From Thermodesulfobacteriota bacterium (lineage in GTDB: Bacteria; Desulfobacterota; Thermodesulfobacteria; Thermodesulfobacteriales; Thermodesulfobacteriaceae): a DNA stretch of 64,000 bases. A model generated the notes under the pieces. It saw nothing but the letters and a program-made list of their open reading frames with translations. It was not told the origin of the DNA and made no database searches. Below, piece after piece: positions 26,340 to 34,382 of this stretch (the stretch's first letter is position 1; each line of letters begins with the position of its first letter). The position numbers and the translations under genes were made by a program. The stretch is taken from positions 1 to 64,000 of the forward strand of contig JAUQPD010000045.1 of the NCBI GenBank assembly GCA_030550555.1, written 5' to 3'.

Positions 26340-26867
26340 TTGAAGAGACTAAAATTTGTTTTTAAAATCCTCTTTATAGTCGTAGGTTTTAAACTGCTAA
26401 CCGGAATTGTCCTCTTTCTAACTGAGCCCTTGGGACTTACTGCGAAAAACGAGAATAGGACCTATCACTGTCCTCCTGAAATTTCAGATTTTCTCTTATT
26501 AGAAAAGGAAAGACTCTTGAAGAAACAGCGAGAGCTTGAGAGCAGGGAGCGGGAGTTGAAGCTTCTTGAAAAGCGTATTGAGGAACAGATAAATGCACTT
26601 AGACAGCTTTCGCTTGAGGTTGAAGAGAAACTGAATAGAATTTCAGCTATTCAAGATGAGAGAGTAAAGCTTCTTGTAAAGGCATATTCAGAAATGAAAC
26701 CGACTAAAGCTGCTCAACAGTTGATGAATATGGATAAAGAGATGGCTGTTAAGATTCTAAGTCAGCTAAAGAGTAGCCAGGTAGCAAGTATATTGAGTGC
26801 TATGCCCCCTGAGAAGGCTGCTATTCTTGCTGAGGCACTTTCTGGACATCCTCCGAGAGAATATTAA
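26340..26867 (+). CDS. MotE-like flagellar protein with MgtE_N/FliG-like domain
   Basis: The 175-residue protein has an N-terminal membrane helix (residues 8-28), a long charged coiled coil (about 50-105) and a C-terminal helical domain. That domain reads AYSEMKPTKAAQQLMNMDKEMAVKILSQ and ASILSAMPPEKAAILAEAL, like the MgtE N-terminal/FliG repeat. Proteins of this build follow fliJ in many flagellar operons and are named MotE or YlxF. They are thought to act in the periplasm on motor or stator assembly. The start is TTG directly abutting fliJ. The 3' end overlaps the convergent tatC by 47 nt. Confidence 0.78.
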   Translation: MKRLKFVFKILFIVVGFKLLTGIVLFLTEPLGLTAKNENRTYHCPPEISDFLLLEKERLLKKQRELESRERELKLLEKRIEEQINALRQLSLEVEEKLNRISAIQDERVKLLVKAYSEMKPTKAAQQLMNMDKEMAVKILSQLKSSQVASILSAMPPEKAAILAEALSGHPPREY

Positions 26868-27567
26868 ATTTTCTCAGAATAATTCCAAGAAAGAGTCCCA
26901 ATTCAAAAAGAAGATAAATTGGTATGGCAAGTAAGCTCATATTAATAGCATCTGGAGTAGGAGTTACAATAGCTGAAAAAAGAACAATAAAGAAAAAAAT
27001 TTCCTTCCTATAACGAGCAATTTTTTTTGGATCAATTATTTTTAGGATGCTAAATAGAGCTAAAAAGAGAGGCAATTCAAATATAAGTCCAAATGTTAAT
27101 AAAAAGAAACTAAAAAAATTTACAAAATGTGTGAGAGAAATTGAAGGTTCAAGTGATTCAGTTTTAAAAGATAGTAGAAATTTTATGCCATATGGTATGG
27201 TAATGAAATAGGAAAATAGTATACCACTATAGAAAAGAATAAGACCTAAAAGATAAAAAAGTAGAAGATATAAAGATTTAAGCCCTAATAGAGGTTGAAG
27301 AAGGTATAAAAACCCTGCGAAAAAAAATGGATAAATAACAATGAAAAGTATCGTAAACGAAAATTTAAGAAGAGAAAGTATTGGTTCAGATACAGTAAAG
27401 AAAACAAATTTCTGACCAAATTGATTTTGTAGATAATTCAAAAAATCTGGTGAAAACCAGAAAATTATAAGGTAAATCACTGCAGTTAATGGAATTACAT
27501 ACAGTCCTTTTGTTTTGAAAAAGAAAATGAAACCACGTAGAAGGGTTAATAAAAGAGACCTTATCAT
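26821..27567 (-). CDS. tatC: Sec-independent protein translocase TatC (divergent)
   Basis: TatC is the receptor for twin-arginine signal peptides on folded, often cofactor-containing exports. The 248-residue protein has six predicted membrane helices, FGLIFELPLF (the conserved Glu-containing motif) and AIVTPTPDAINMSLLAIPIYLLFELG near the C-terminus. The N-terminal segment, usually containing HLxELRxR, is replaced by RSLLLTLLRGFIFFFK, so this is a divergent member. It is markedly AT-rich and Phe/Leu-rich. It lies 6 nt after purQ on the same transcript and overlaps the flagellar MotE-like gene tail to tail. No tatA or tatB is in the window. Confidence 0.87.
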   Translation of the reverse strand: MIRSLLLTLLRGFIFFFKTKGLYVIPLTAVIYLIIFWFSPDFLNYLQNQFGQKFVFFTVSEPILSLLKFSFTILFIVIYPFFFAGFLYLLQPLLGLKSLYLLLFYLLGLILFYSGILFSYFITIPYGIKFLLSFKTESLEPSISLTHFVNFFSFFLLTFGLIFELPLFLALFSILKIIDPKKIARYRKEIFFFIVLFSAIVTPTPDAINMSLLAIPIYLLFELGLFLGIILRKFNILSEDVQKVPQQE

Positions 27568-27573
27568 TAAAGT

Positions 27574-28386
27574 TTAAAGAACATTGTTCTTGACCCAAGT
27601 TACTGCATTTTCAAAAATAAGAAGACCTTCGACTTTTGGATACTTTAGTCTCTTCCATTGGGGATGATTAGTAAAATGATTGAAGGCCTCGGGATGAGGC
27701 ATAAGACCAAAGATCCTACCTGTGGGGTCACAAAGGCCAGCAATAGCCTCCTGGGATCCATTTGGATTAAAGGGATATTCCATTGTTGGTTCCTTTGATT
27801 CTGGATGGATGTATTGAAGGGCTATTTGGCCATTTTGTAAGAGCTCTTGTAGAAGTTCTATGGACTCTGAGATAAACTTTCCCTCGCCATGTCTAACAGG
27901 AAGATATAGTTCCTCAAGCCCTTTCAAAAAGATACATTGGGTGTTTTTGGGAACTTTCAGATATACCCAACGATCCTCAAATCTTGCTGAATCATTGTAA
28001 GTTAAAGTCACTTTTCTTGTGCCTAAATATTTACCTCCTGGTAGAAGACCTGTCTTAACTAAAAGTTGAAATCCATTACATATCCCCAGAATAAGTCCTC
28101 CCCTCTGAATAAATCCAATTAGTTCCTCCCATAGAGAGATTTTACCTTTGACTTTCAGATGACGGATTCGGTGACTACAGGCTTGAGCAGATCCAAGATG
28201 ATCACCATCAAGAAAACCACCTGGAAAACACAGTATGTGATAATCAGAGATTTTTTTCTCTCCTGCAAATATTTCAGAAAAGTGAACAATTTCTGGGATT
28301 GCTCCTACCTTCTTAAAGGCATAGGCTGTTTCCTGCTCACAGTTAATCCCATAGCCCCAAAAAACGAGAACTCTGACCTCACCCAT
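27574..28386 (-). CDS. purQ: Phosphoribosylformylglycinamidine synthase, glutaminase subunit
   Basis: PurQ supplies ammonia from glutamine to PurL for the fourth step of purine synthesis. The 270-residue class-I glutamine amidotransferase has the nucleophile in GICNGFQLL, the HGEGKF loop and the His-Glu pair in LMPHPEAF. ATG 28386 (MGEVRVLVFWGYGINCEQE) is chosen: the open frame extends to 28482, but that extension contains a near-consensus promoter and has no homology. It is about 40 residues longer than the commonest PurQ. purS and purL are not nearby. Confidence 0.92.
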   Translation of the reverse strand: MGEVRVLVFWGYGINCEQETAYAFKKVGAIPEIVHFSEIFAGEKKISDYHILCFPGGFLDGDHLGSAQACSHRIRHLKVKGKISLWEELIGFIQRGGLILGICNGFQLLVKTGLLPGGKYLGTRKVTLTYNDSARFEDRWVYLKVPKNTQCIFLKGLEELYLPVRHGEGKFISESIELLQELLQNGQIALQYIHPESKEPTMEYPFNPNGSQEAIAGLCDPTGRIFGLMPHPEAFNHFTNHPQWKRLKYPKVEGLLIFENAVTWVKNNVL

Positions 28387-28453
28387 TTGAAACCAGTTTC
28401 CTTGAAAACTCCTAAGTCTTGTGGTAAGATAGCAATAACAAAGTGCGAAACAT

Positions 28454-28461
28454 ATTATAAT
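28454..28461. promoter_or_regulatory. Palindromic -10 shared by divergent purQ and ChaN-family promoters
   Basis: ATTATAAT reads TATAAT on both strands (28459-28454 minus, 28456-28461 plus). The minus promoter has a good -35; the plus one has only a weak match (28433-28438). Plus-strand transcription would begin about 16 nt before the GTG at 28484. Confidence 0.5.
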
Positions 28462-28482
28462 ACCTATTTCCGATTTTGCCAA
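28454..28482 (-). promoter_or_regulatory. Promoter of purQ-tatC
   Basis: On the minus strand, TTGGCA (28482-28477), a 17-bp spacer and consensus TATAAT (28459-28454). The transcript would start near 28447 and carry a leader of about 60 nt before purQ. Confidence 0.8.
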
Positions 28483-28483
28483 A

Positions 28484-31300
28484 GTGAAATTCCCAATTAG
28501 CTTCCTTTTCTCTTTCCTCTTATTCCTCTTCTGTGTTTCATTATCGAGAGCAGATCTCAGAGCAAATTATGAACTTACCTACGTTAAAGAAGAGTCTCGC
28601 TTCTTAGGAGAGGCAATCTTTGAACTCGAGAGAGAAGGAACCTACGAGTTTTCTCTTAGGGGAATAAGACTAAGGGAGTTTAATCTCAACGGAGAGGTCC
28701 CGAAATATGATTTAAGAGGCGAAAGATTAAGGATTCAAAACCCACGAAAAAATTCAAAACTTGTAATTCTCTTCGAGAGAGAGCTCCCTATTAAGAGACA
28801 CCTTCAAATTCAACTAGAAGTAAACTACTTGCCCTGGCCAACACAACCAACGATTTTTGAGATAACAATCAAAGGCTTCCATGAAGAGCTTAACACTTTA
28901 CTTATTCCGTCTGAAGAAGATGAAAGGACTGCAGATACCTTAGTATTTAGGACGAAGAGACCAATATTAGCACCTCCTCCAATAATTGTTGGACGCTTTC
29001 GGGAAAGTAAAATCTCGCTTACTGGCAATGAGATTCGCCTCCTCCATTTGAGAAGGATCGAAGAGTCAGAATTGAAAAATTTTGAACGGACTCTTGATAA
29101 TATTTTATTAAAACTTAGCCAAGAAGAGAGGACTCTTCTTTTTCCGTATCAACGCATGTACTTCCTTCTCCACAACGAAAGAGCAATTTATCCATTTCTG
29201 ATTTCGGATGCAACTCAGTTAAAAACAGAAGAGCAAATAAAGTTTTTTGTGAGATCCACTTTTAAACATACCTTACTTTTTTCTCTTGGCTTTAAGAATG
29301 AAATGCTCATTGATGGTCTAACAACATTCTTTACAGACTATAAACTTTCTACAAATCGGACCCATTTCAGAAGGGAACTACTTTTGAGTAGAGCTCCTGA
29401 AGGAATTTCCTTTTTTCTAATTTTTGAGACCATCGGTAGTGCAAGAGAACAGGAGTTCTTCTCTGTAGTAAGAGACTTTCTTCTACAAAGTCTATATTCA
29501 TCGGTTAGGGAAGAGGTTTTCTTACGAGTTCTTAATGAAAAATTGGGAGGGAATTTTAGTATGATTTTTGAGCCTGAAAGAAGGTGCCCAGTATTTATTA
29601 ACCCTAAAGCCTGGATGAGGCCTCTTGGAAAAGATGAACTTTTTCAAATTGACTTAATCCTTTCCTCCAAAGATTGCTTCAGAGTAACACAATTTCGCAT
29701 TCAAATTTTGACCGCAAAGGGAATAAGTGAGTACACTATTCTTTGGGATACTAAACAAAAAACCTTTTCATTTAATGTAAAAGGGAAACCACTCTATCTA
29801 TTAATAGACCCTGAGTATGAGATATATCGCTATCTCCAATTCGACGAGAAAGTTCCTCCATTAGAAGCAGTATTTAGAGGAAAGGGTCTGATATATCTGC
29901 CTAAACAGGAACTTTACCCTCTTTATAGGGAGCTCATTCAGAGTCTCCTTGAAGAGGGACATAGCCTTCGTTATGGCTTGCCACAAGTTTCAGAATTGCC
30001 AAGAGAAAACTTAATCTTTCTTGATAGCCCTCCTTTAGGGTTTCATTTAGACTCTCCAAGAGAGGGATTCTTTTTTAGCTTTATGCCTCATCCTGAGGAT
30101 CCCTCAAAACACATTGCCTTCTTTAGGTCAAATTCCCTTGGAGAGTTAAGGGAAGCTCTCAAGGTTAAGGAGAGATGGAAAGGAGGTAGATACGCTCATT
30201 TGAAAAGAGGAAGAATAGTGGCACTTCAAGAGGCTGAAGGGGTTTTAGGAATAATGCTTAATCTCTCTAATCTCAGTGATACACCAGGATATAGACTCGC
30301 AGATGTCATGTCCCTTGAAAGACTTGTGATAGAGCTATTACCATCTCAAGTAATTTTGATAGGTGAACAACACGATCACTTCGGTTGCCATCTTTTTCAA
30401 CTGGAATTGATAAAACAACTGAGAGCAATTTATCCAAAAGTAGCAATTGGTCTTGAAATGATACAAAGACCTTTTCAACAATATTTGGATGAATTTGTTG
30501 AGGGAAGGATAAGTGAAAGAGACCTTTTAGAAAAGACAGAGTATTTTGAGAGATGGGGATATGATTGGCGTCTATATAGGGATATCTTCCTTTATGCAAA
30601 GGAAAATAAAATCAAATTAGTTGCTCTTGACATGCCTCAGGAGTTGGTGAAAAAAGTTTCCAAATCAGGGCTACAGTCTCTAACAAGAGAGGAAAAACTT
30701 TTGCTTCCTGAACTGGATTTACATAATCCTCCTTATGAGCAATATCTCAGAAAAATCTTTTCCCTTCATCACTTCTCTAATGAAACTAAGTTTGAATATT
30801 TCTATCAGGCCCAAGTCTTGCGAGATGAAGGGATGGCTGAAAGAATCATAGAGTTCCTGAGGAGGCATCCCGATTATAAACTAGTAGTGCTTGTGGGAAA
30901 CGGACATATAAAAGAAGGAATGGGAATCCCCCATGCTCTGAGACGAAGAAACTTCAAAAATTTTAGAACTATTTTTCTTGGATACGTTCCTAATCCAAGT
31001 CCAAATTTAGCTGATTATTGGTTTTTGCCAAAGGAAACTGAATATGAGCGAACACCTTCACTTGGAATAGTGTTGAATGAAGTAGAATCAGGACTAATCA
31101 TAAGTGCTATTAGAGAGGATTCTCTTGCAAAAAAGGCAGATCTTCGTATGGGAGATAAACTTCTAAAAGTAGATAATATGGTATTAAAAAAAATGTCTCA
31201 ATTGAGGTTAATCTTAACATTCAAAAAACCAGGAGATAAAATAAGACTGACTATTGAAAGAGAGGGCAGAATATTAGAAAAGGAGGTAATTCTTGAATGA
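28484..31300 (+). CDS. Large secreted ChaN-like protein with C-terminal PDZ domain
   Basis: The 938-residue protein begins with a signal peptide (FLFSFLLFLFCVSLSRA). Residues to about 600 are beta-rich and poorly recognisable, with a region after about 180 faintly like M1-peptidase-type proteins but no HExxH. From about 620 to 855 it matches the ChaN/haem-binding uptake fold: VILIGEQHDHFGCHLFQLEL, GLEMIQRPFQQYL, LDMPQEL and VVLVGNGHI. About 855-938 is a PDZ domain (PSLGIVLNEVESGLIISAI, GDKLLKVDN). It is probably periplasmic or outer-membrane-facing and may bind haem or metal (inference). The start is GTG with no ribosome-binding site. No co-directional neighbours. Confidence 0.75.
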   Translation: MKFPISFLFSFLLFLFCVSLSRADLRANYELTYVKEESRFLGEAIFELEREGTYEFSLRGIRLREFNLNGEVPKYDLRGERLRIQNPRKNSKLVILFERELPIKRHLQIQLEVNYLPWPTQPTIFEITIKGFHEELNTLLIPSEEDERTADTLVFRTKRPILAPPPIIVGRFRESKISLTGNEIRLLHLRRIEESELKNFERTLDNILLKLSQEERTLLFPYQRMYFLLHNERAIYPFLISDATQLKTEEQIKFFVRSTFKHTLLFSLGFKNEMLIDGLTTFFTDYKLSTNRTHFRRELLLSRAPEGISFFLIFETIGSAREQEFFSVVRDFLLQSLYSSVREEVFLRVLNEKLGGNFSMIFEPERRCPVFINPKAWMRPLGKDELFQIDLILSSKDCFRVTQFRIQILTAKGISEYTILWDTKQKTFSFNVKGKPLYLLIDPEYEIYRYLQFDEKVPPLEAVFRGKGLIYLPKQELYPLYRELIQSLLEEGHSLRYGLPQVSELPRENLIFLDSPPLGFHLDSPREGFFFSFMPHPEDPSKHIAFFRSNSLGELREALKVKERWKGGRYAHLKRGRIVALQEAEGVLGIMLNLSNLSDTPGYRLADVMSLERLVIELLPSQVILIGEQHDHFGCHLFQLELIKQLRAIYPKVAIGLEMIQRPFQQYLDEFVEGRISERDLLEKTEYFERWGYDWRLYRDIFLYAKENKIKLVALDMPQELVKKVSKSGLQSLTREEKLLLPELDLHNPPYEQYLRKIFSLHHFSNETKFEYFYQAQVLRDEGMAERIIEFLRRHPDYKLVVLVGNGHIKEGMGIPHALRRRNFKNFRTIFLGYVPNPSPNLADYWFLPKETEYERTPSLGIVLNEVESGLIISAIREDSLAKKADLRMGDKLLKVDNMVLKKMSQLRLILTFKKPGDKIRLTIEREGRILEKEVILE

Positions 31301-31321
31301 TGGCGGGAGGAATTCCCGCCA
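31301..31321. terminator. Hairpin between convergent ChaN-family and HU genes
   Basis: TGGCGGGA pairs perfectly with TCCCGCCA around the 5-nt loop GGAAT, starting 1 nt after the stop codon. No T-run follows on either strand, so it may stabilise 3' ends or act as a weak bidirectional terminator. Confidence 0.5.
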
Positions 31322-31336
31322 GATTAAAGATAATTT

Positions 31337-31609
31337 CTATTTGACTGCTTCTTCTAATTTTTTGCCTGGTGTAAATTTGACAACCTTTTTGGCTGGAATT
31401 TTAAGAGGCTCTCCAGTTCTTGGATTTCTGCCATTTCTGGCAGACCTGGTTACTACTTGAAATGTTCCAAAGCCAACAAGAACAACTTTGTCACCTTTAG
31501 ATATTGCCCTTGTGACAGCTTCCATAAAGGCATCGAGAAGTTTTTCTGCATTCGCCTTGGTTGTACCTGCTATCTCAGCCATCTCCTTTACCAGCTCCGC
31601 TTTGTTCAT
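31337..31609 (-). CDS. hup: HU-family DNA-binding protein
   Basis: A 90-residue nucleoid protein that bends DNA as a dimer. It has the HU signature GFGTFQVVTRSARNGRNPRTG, the arm that inserts into the minor groove, and the N-terminal helix pair (NKAELVKEMAEIAGTTKANAE). ATG 31609 is chosen: AAGGAGG lies 5 nt upstream, whereas a GTG two codons earlier overlaps that site. It is monocistronic with its own promoter. Confidence 0.96.
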   Translation of the reverse strand: MNKAELVKEMAEIAGTTKANAEKLLDAFMEAVTRAISKGDKVVLVGFGTFQVVTRSARNGRNPRTGEPLKIPAKKVVKFTPGKKLEEAVK

Positions 31610-31646
31610 AGGCACCTCCTTTTATGGAAATTTTCTATTTTAGTCC

Positions 31647-31675
31647 TTTATATAGGATTTTTCTTCCTTTGTCAA
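31647..31675 (-). promoter_or_regulatory. Promoter of the HU gene
   Basis: On the minus strand, consensus TTGACA (31675-31670), a 17-bp spacer and TATAAA (31652-31647). The transcript would begin near 31640 and the AAGGAGG ribosome-binding site follows. Confidence 0.8.
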
Positions 31676-31706
31676 GGGTAGATTTGGAGTAGATCTCTGT
31701 TCATTT

Positions 31707-32756
31707 TTATTCATTAACAGGCAAGAATGTGCCATAACTCCTATCAAGGAGTAGCTTTACGCGGTCTCCTACTCTATAGGGAAAATCTCGTATTCTTGAA
31801 TGAGCAATAAATCTTAGACCTCCATTGGTTTCTATGGTGACGAGGACATCGCTCCCTTGAAACCTTATTTCTCTTATCACTCCTTCGCCCTTTTCATCGT
31901 GGCAAAAAATAAGGTCTTCCGGCCTAATTATCATGATAACTTTCTGCCCTTCCAGCGTAGAAAGGTCCACAGAATTAAGGACACCAAGAGCTGAATAGAA
32001 CTTACCCCCTAATACACTGCCTTCCAGAAAATTGGCTTTTCCAACGAAACGGGCTACAAAAAGGGTTTGAGGTTTTAAATAAATTTCCTGAGGAGAGCCA
32101 ATTTGTTCCAGTTTTCCCTCTGGTCCAAGGATGCCAATCCTGTCAGAAAGAGTAAAGGCCTCTTCTTGGTCATGGGTAACCAGAATAGTTGTCATACCTT
32201 TTATCTTTGCAATTCTCTTAACCTCTTCTCGGAGTTCCTCTCTTAGGCTTTTATCTAAATTAGCAAAAGGCTCATCCAGGAGAAGCAATTTGGGATAGGG
32301 AGCAAGAGCCCTAGCTAAGGAGACTCGCTGATATTCACCTCCAGAAAGTTCACTGGGAAATCGTTTCGCCTTGTTTTCTAAGCCTACAAGAGATAGCAAT
32401 TCATAAACTCTCTTCCGTTTGTCTTGCTCCTTTAGCCCCTTTAAACCAAAAGCAACATTCTCAAAAACAGTAAGATGAGGAAAAAGAGAAGGCTCCTGAA
32501 AAACAAGGCCTATTTTTCTCTGCTCTGGTCCTGTAAATGTATTTGCCCCACATACCAATTTTCCATCTATAAAAATTTCTCCAGAGTTTGGCCTATCTAA
32601 ACCTGCAATAATTCTAAGAAGTGTAGTTTTGCCCACTCCAGATGGACCAAGAAGAGAAAAAAATTCTCCTTCTATTACCTCAAAGGAAAGGTTATTCAAA
32701 ACGTCCTGTTCTTTAAATTTTTTGGTCAAATTTTTCACAATGAGAATTGGCTTCAT
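31707..32756 (-). CDS. fbpC: Iron(III)-type ABC transporter ATP-binding protein
   Basis: ABC ATPase of a binding-protein-dependent importer. The 349-residue protein has Walker A GPSGVGKTT, the Q-loop FQEPSLFPHLTV, signature LSGGEYQR, Walker B LLLLDEPFANLD and switch VTHD. A C-terminal TOBE-like domain begins at about 240 (KANFLEGSV, MIIRPEDL). The call as iron-specific comes from the partner genes fbpA and fbpB upstream on the same strand. The gap to the permease is 36 nt. Confidence 0.88.
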   Translation of the reverse strand: MKPILIVKNLTKKFKEQDVLNNLSFEVIEGEFFSLLGPSGVGKTTLLRIIAGLDRPNSGEIFIDGKLVCGANTFTGPEQRKIGLVFQEPSLFPHLTVFENVAFGLKGLKEQDKRKRVYELLSLVGLENKAKRFPSELSGGEYQRVSLARALAPYPKLLLLDEPFANLDKSLREELREEVKRIAKIKGMTTILVTHDQEEAFTLSDRIGILGPEGKLEQIGSPQEIYLKPQTLFVARFVGKANFLEGSVLGGKFYSALGVLNSVDLSTLEGQKVIMIIRPEDLIFCHDEKGEGVIREIRFQGSDVLVTIETNGGLRFIAHSRIRDFPYRVGDRVKLLLDRSYGTFLPVNE

Positions 32757-32792
32757 AACAACCTCTCAGACATAAAGTTGCGAATACTCGTT

Positions 32793-34367
32793 TTATCTTC
32801 TTCTTTCATTGAGGTAAGCCATTTTTATCAAAAACCACACTGGCACAAGACCAGCAAAAACCATTAGGAGTGCTGGCACCGAAGCATGCTCCCAAAGTGA
32901 TTCCACAGCATTTGTATAGACTCTTACTGCCAGAGTATCAAAAGCAAGAGGCCTAAGCATAAGGGTTGCTGGAAGCTCTTTTATGGAGTCAACTAATACG
33001 AGGATAAAACCAGTAAAAAAGCCTGGAGCCATAAGAGGAAGCAAGATTTGTCTGAAGATTCTAAAGGAATTAGCCCCAAGTGTTGCACCAGCCTCTTCAA
33101 GGACACATGACACAGACGAAAGAGAAGCAACTTGAGAATGAAATGCAACAGGTAGAAAACGTATTACGTAAGCAAGTGGAACCACTAAGAGAGAGCCTAT
33201 AAGATAGGGACTAATGTTTTTTAAAAAAAGAAGTAAAGAAAGGGCAATTACAGGACCTGGAAGGGAGTAACCTAAGGTTCCAAGATTATAAAGGAGAGAA
33301 CGTAAGGGCCCACTGTATCTAACTACTGTATAGGCTATAGGAAAGGCAAAAAGGCTTGCTAACAAGGCCCCTGCAGAAGAGACTAGAAGAGTATTCAACA
33401 CGTATCTGACTATTTGGCCATCGAAAAGTTCTTGAGAAAAAGACTTGCTAGCCCAATAAAGTAAGACTCCTACAGGTAAGAAAAAGCTAAAAAATATAAA
33501 TCCCAAAAGCAGGATGGTGAGAAAAATATTACCCAAGAGTGAGACCCTTTTTCTGCTTAAAATTCGGTATTTTCCATTAATGGTAGCAACTCCAATTTTT
33601 CCCCGAAAGTGTTGTTCTAAATTCAGCATGAAAAAGGTAAGCAATAAAAGGACAAGGCTTAGGGCTGAAGCCCCTTGAGGATCAAATCTTCCTGTTATCT
33701 GTCTGTAAATTGCCTCTGTAAAGGTAGGGTAACGTAAAAGGGATACAGTGCCGAAATCAGACATTACCTCCATGAGGGCAAGAGACAGTCCTGCAAAGAT
33801 TCCAGGATAGGCAAGTCTTAGATCAACCTGAAGGAATTTTCTGATACCCTTAAGTCCATAGATCCTGGAGACATCTTCATAAACTTCGTTATACTGAGAA
33901 AGGCTCGCCCGAGCAAGAAGATAAACATAAGGATAGTTGATAAAACTTAAAATTAATGCCACTCCCCAAAAGGAGTAAAGAGAGGGTAAAGAGAAAACAT
34001 TAGTCACCCAATCTATCAAGCCTTTAAAAGGGCTATTTGGGGAACTGAGACTGGAGTAGGCATAGGCCATTACATAACCAGGAATGGCATAAGGAAGAAG
34101 GAGAATAACCTGCCAGATTGAACGCCCCCAGAACTCATACCTCGTGAAGATCCAAGCCCAAAAGACACCAAAGAGTGAAACTAGAAAACCTACTCCTAAG
34201 AGGAGTTTAATAGTGTTGAGGAGTAGTAACTTAAGTCTTGTCTCATAAAGCCTCACCCACAGAGTACTATCAACAGTAAGGGCACTATGAATGATGAAAG
34301 CAAGGGGGGTAGCTATCAAACCAGCTACCCCTAAGGCACAAATTACTGAAAAACTCCGAAGTAGCAT
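32793..34367 (-). CDS. fbpB: Iron(III)-type ABC transporter permease
   Basis: The 524-residue fused permease has about twelve membrane helices and two copies of the permease-ATPase contact motif. The first copy is near YEDVSRIYGLKGIRKFLQVDL and the second near LEEAGATLGANSFRIFRQILLP. This double layout is typical of FbpB/SfuB-type iron permeases. It starts 15 nt after the binding-protein gene. Confidence 0.9.
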   Translation of the reverse strand: MLLRSFSVICALGVAGLIATPLAFIIHSALTVDSTLWVRLYETRLKLLLLNTIKLLLGVGFLVSLFGVFWAWIFTRYEFWGRSIWQVILLLPYAIPGYVMAYAYSSLSSPNSPFKGLIDWVTNVFSLPSLYSFWGVALILSFINYPYVYLLARASLSQYNEVYEDVSRIYGLKGIRKFLQVDLRLAYPGIFAGLSLALMEVMSDFGTVSLLRYPTFTEAIYRQITGRFDPQGASALSLVLLLLTFFMLNLEQHFRGKIGVATINGKYRILSRKRVSLLGNIFLTILLLGFIFFSFFLPVGVLLYWASKSFSQELFDGQIVRYVLNTLLVSSAGALLASLFAFPIAYTVVRYSGPLRSLLYNLGTLGYSLPGPVIALSLLLFLKNISPYLIGSLLVVPLAYVIRFLPVAFHSQVASLSSVSCVLEEAGATLGANSFRIFRQILLPLMAPGFFTGFILVLVDSIKELPATLMLRPLAFDTLAVRVYTNAVESLWEHASVPALLMVFAGLVPVWFLIKMAYLNERRR

Positions 34368-34382
34368 CCTTTCAAAATCTCC

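Noticed and set aside
28387..28482. Upstream extension of purQ (32 codons)
   Set aside because: Contains TTGGCA-17-TATAAT on the same strand and has no PurQ homology.
27386..28500. Open frames opposite purQ and tatC, such as 28159-28500 plus
   Set aside because: They lie antisense to well-supported genes and show no family motifs.
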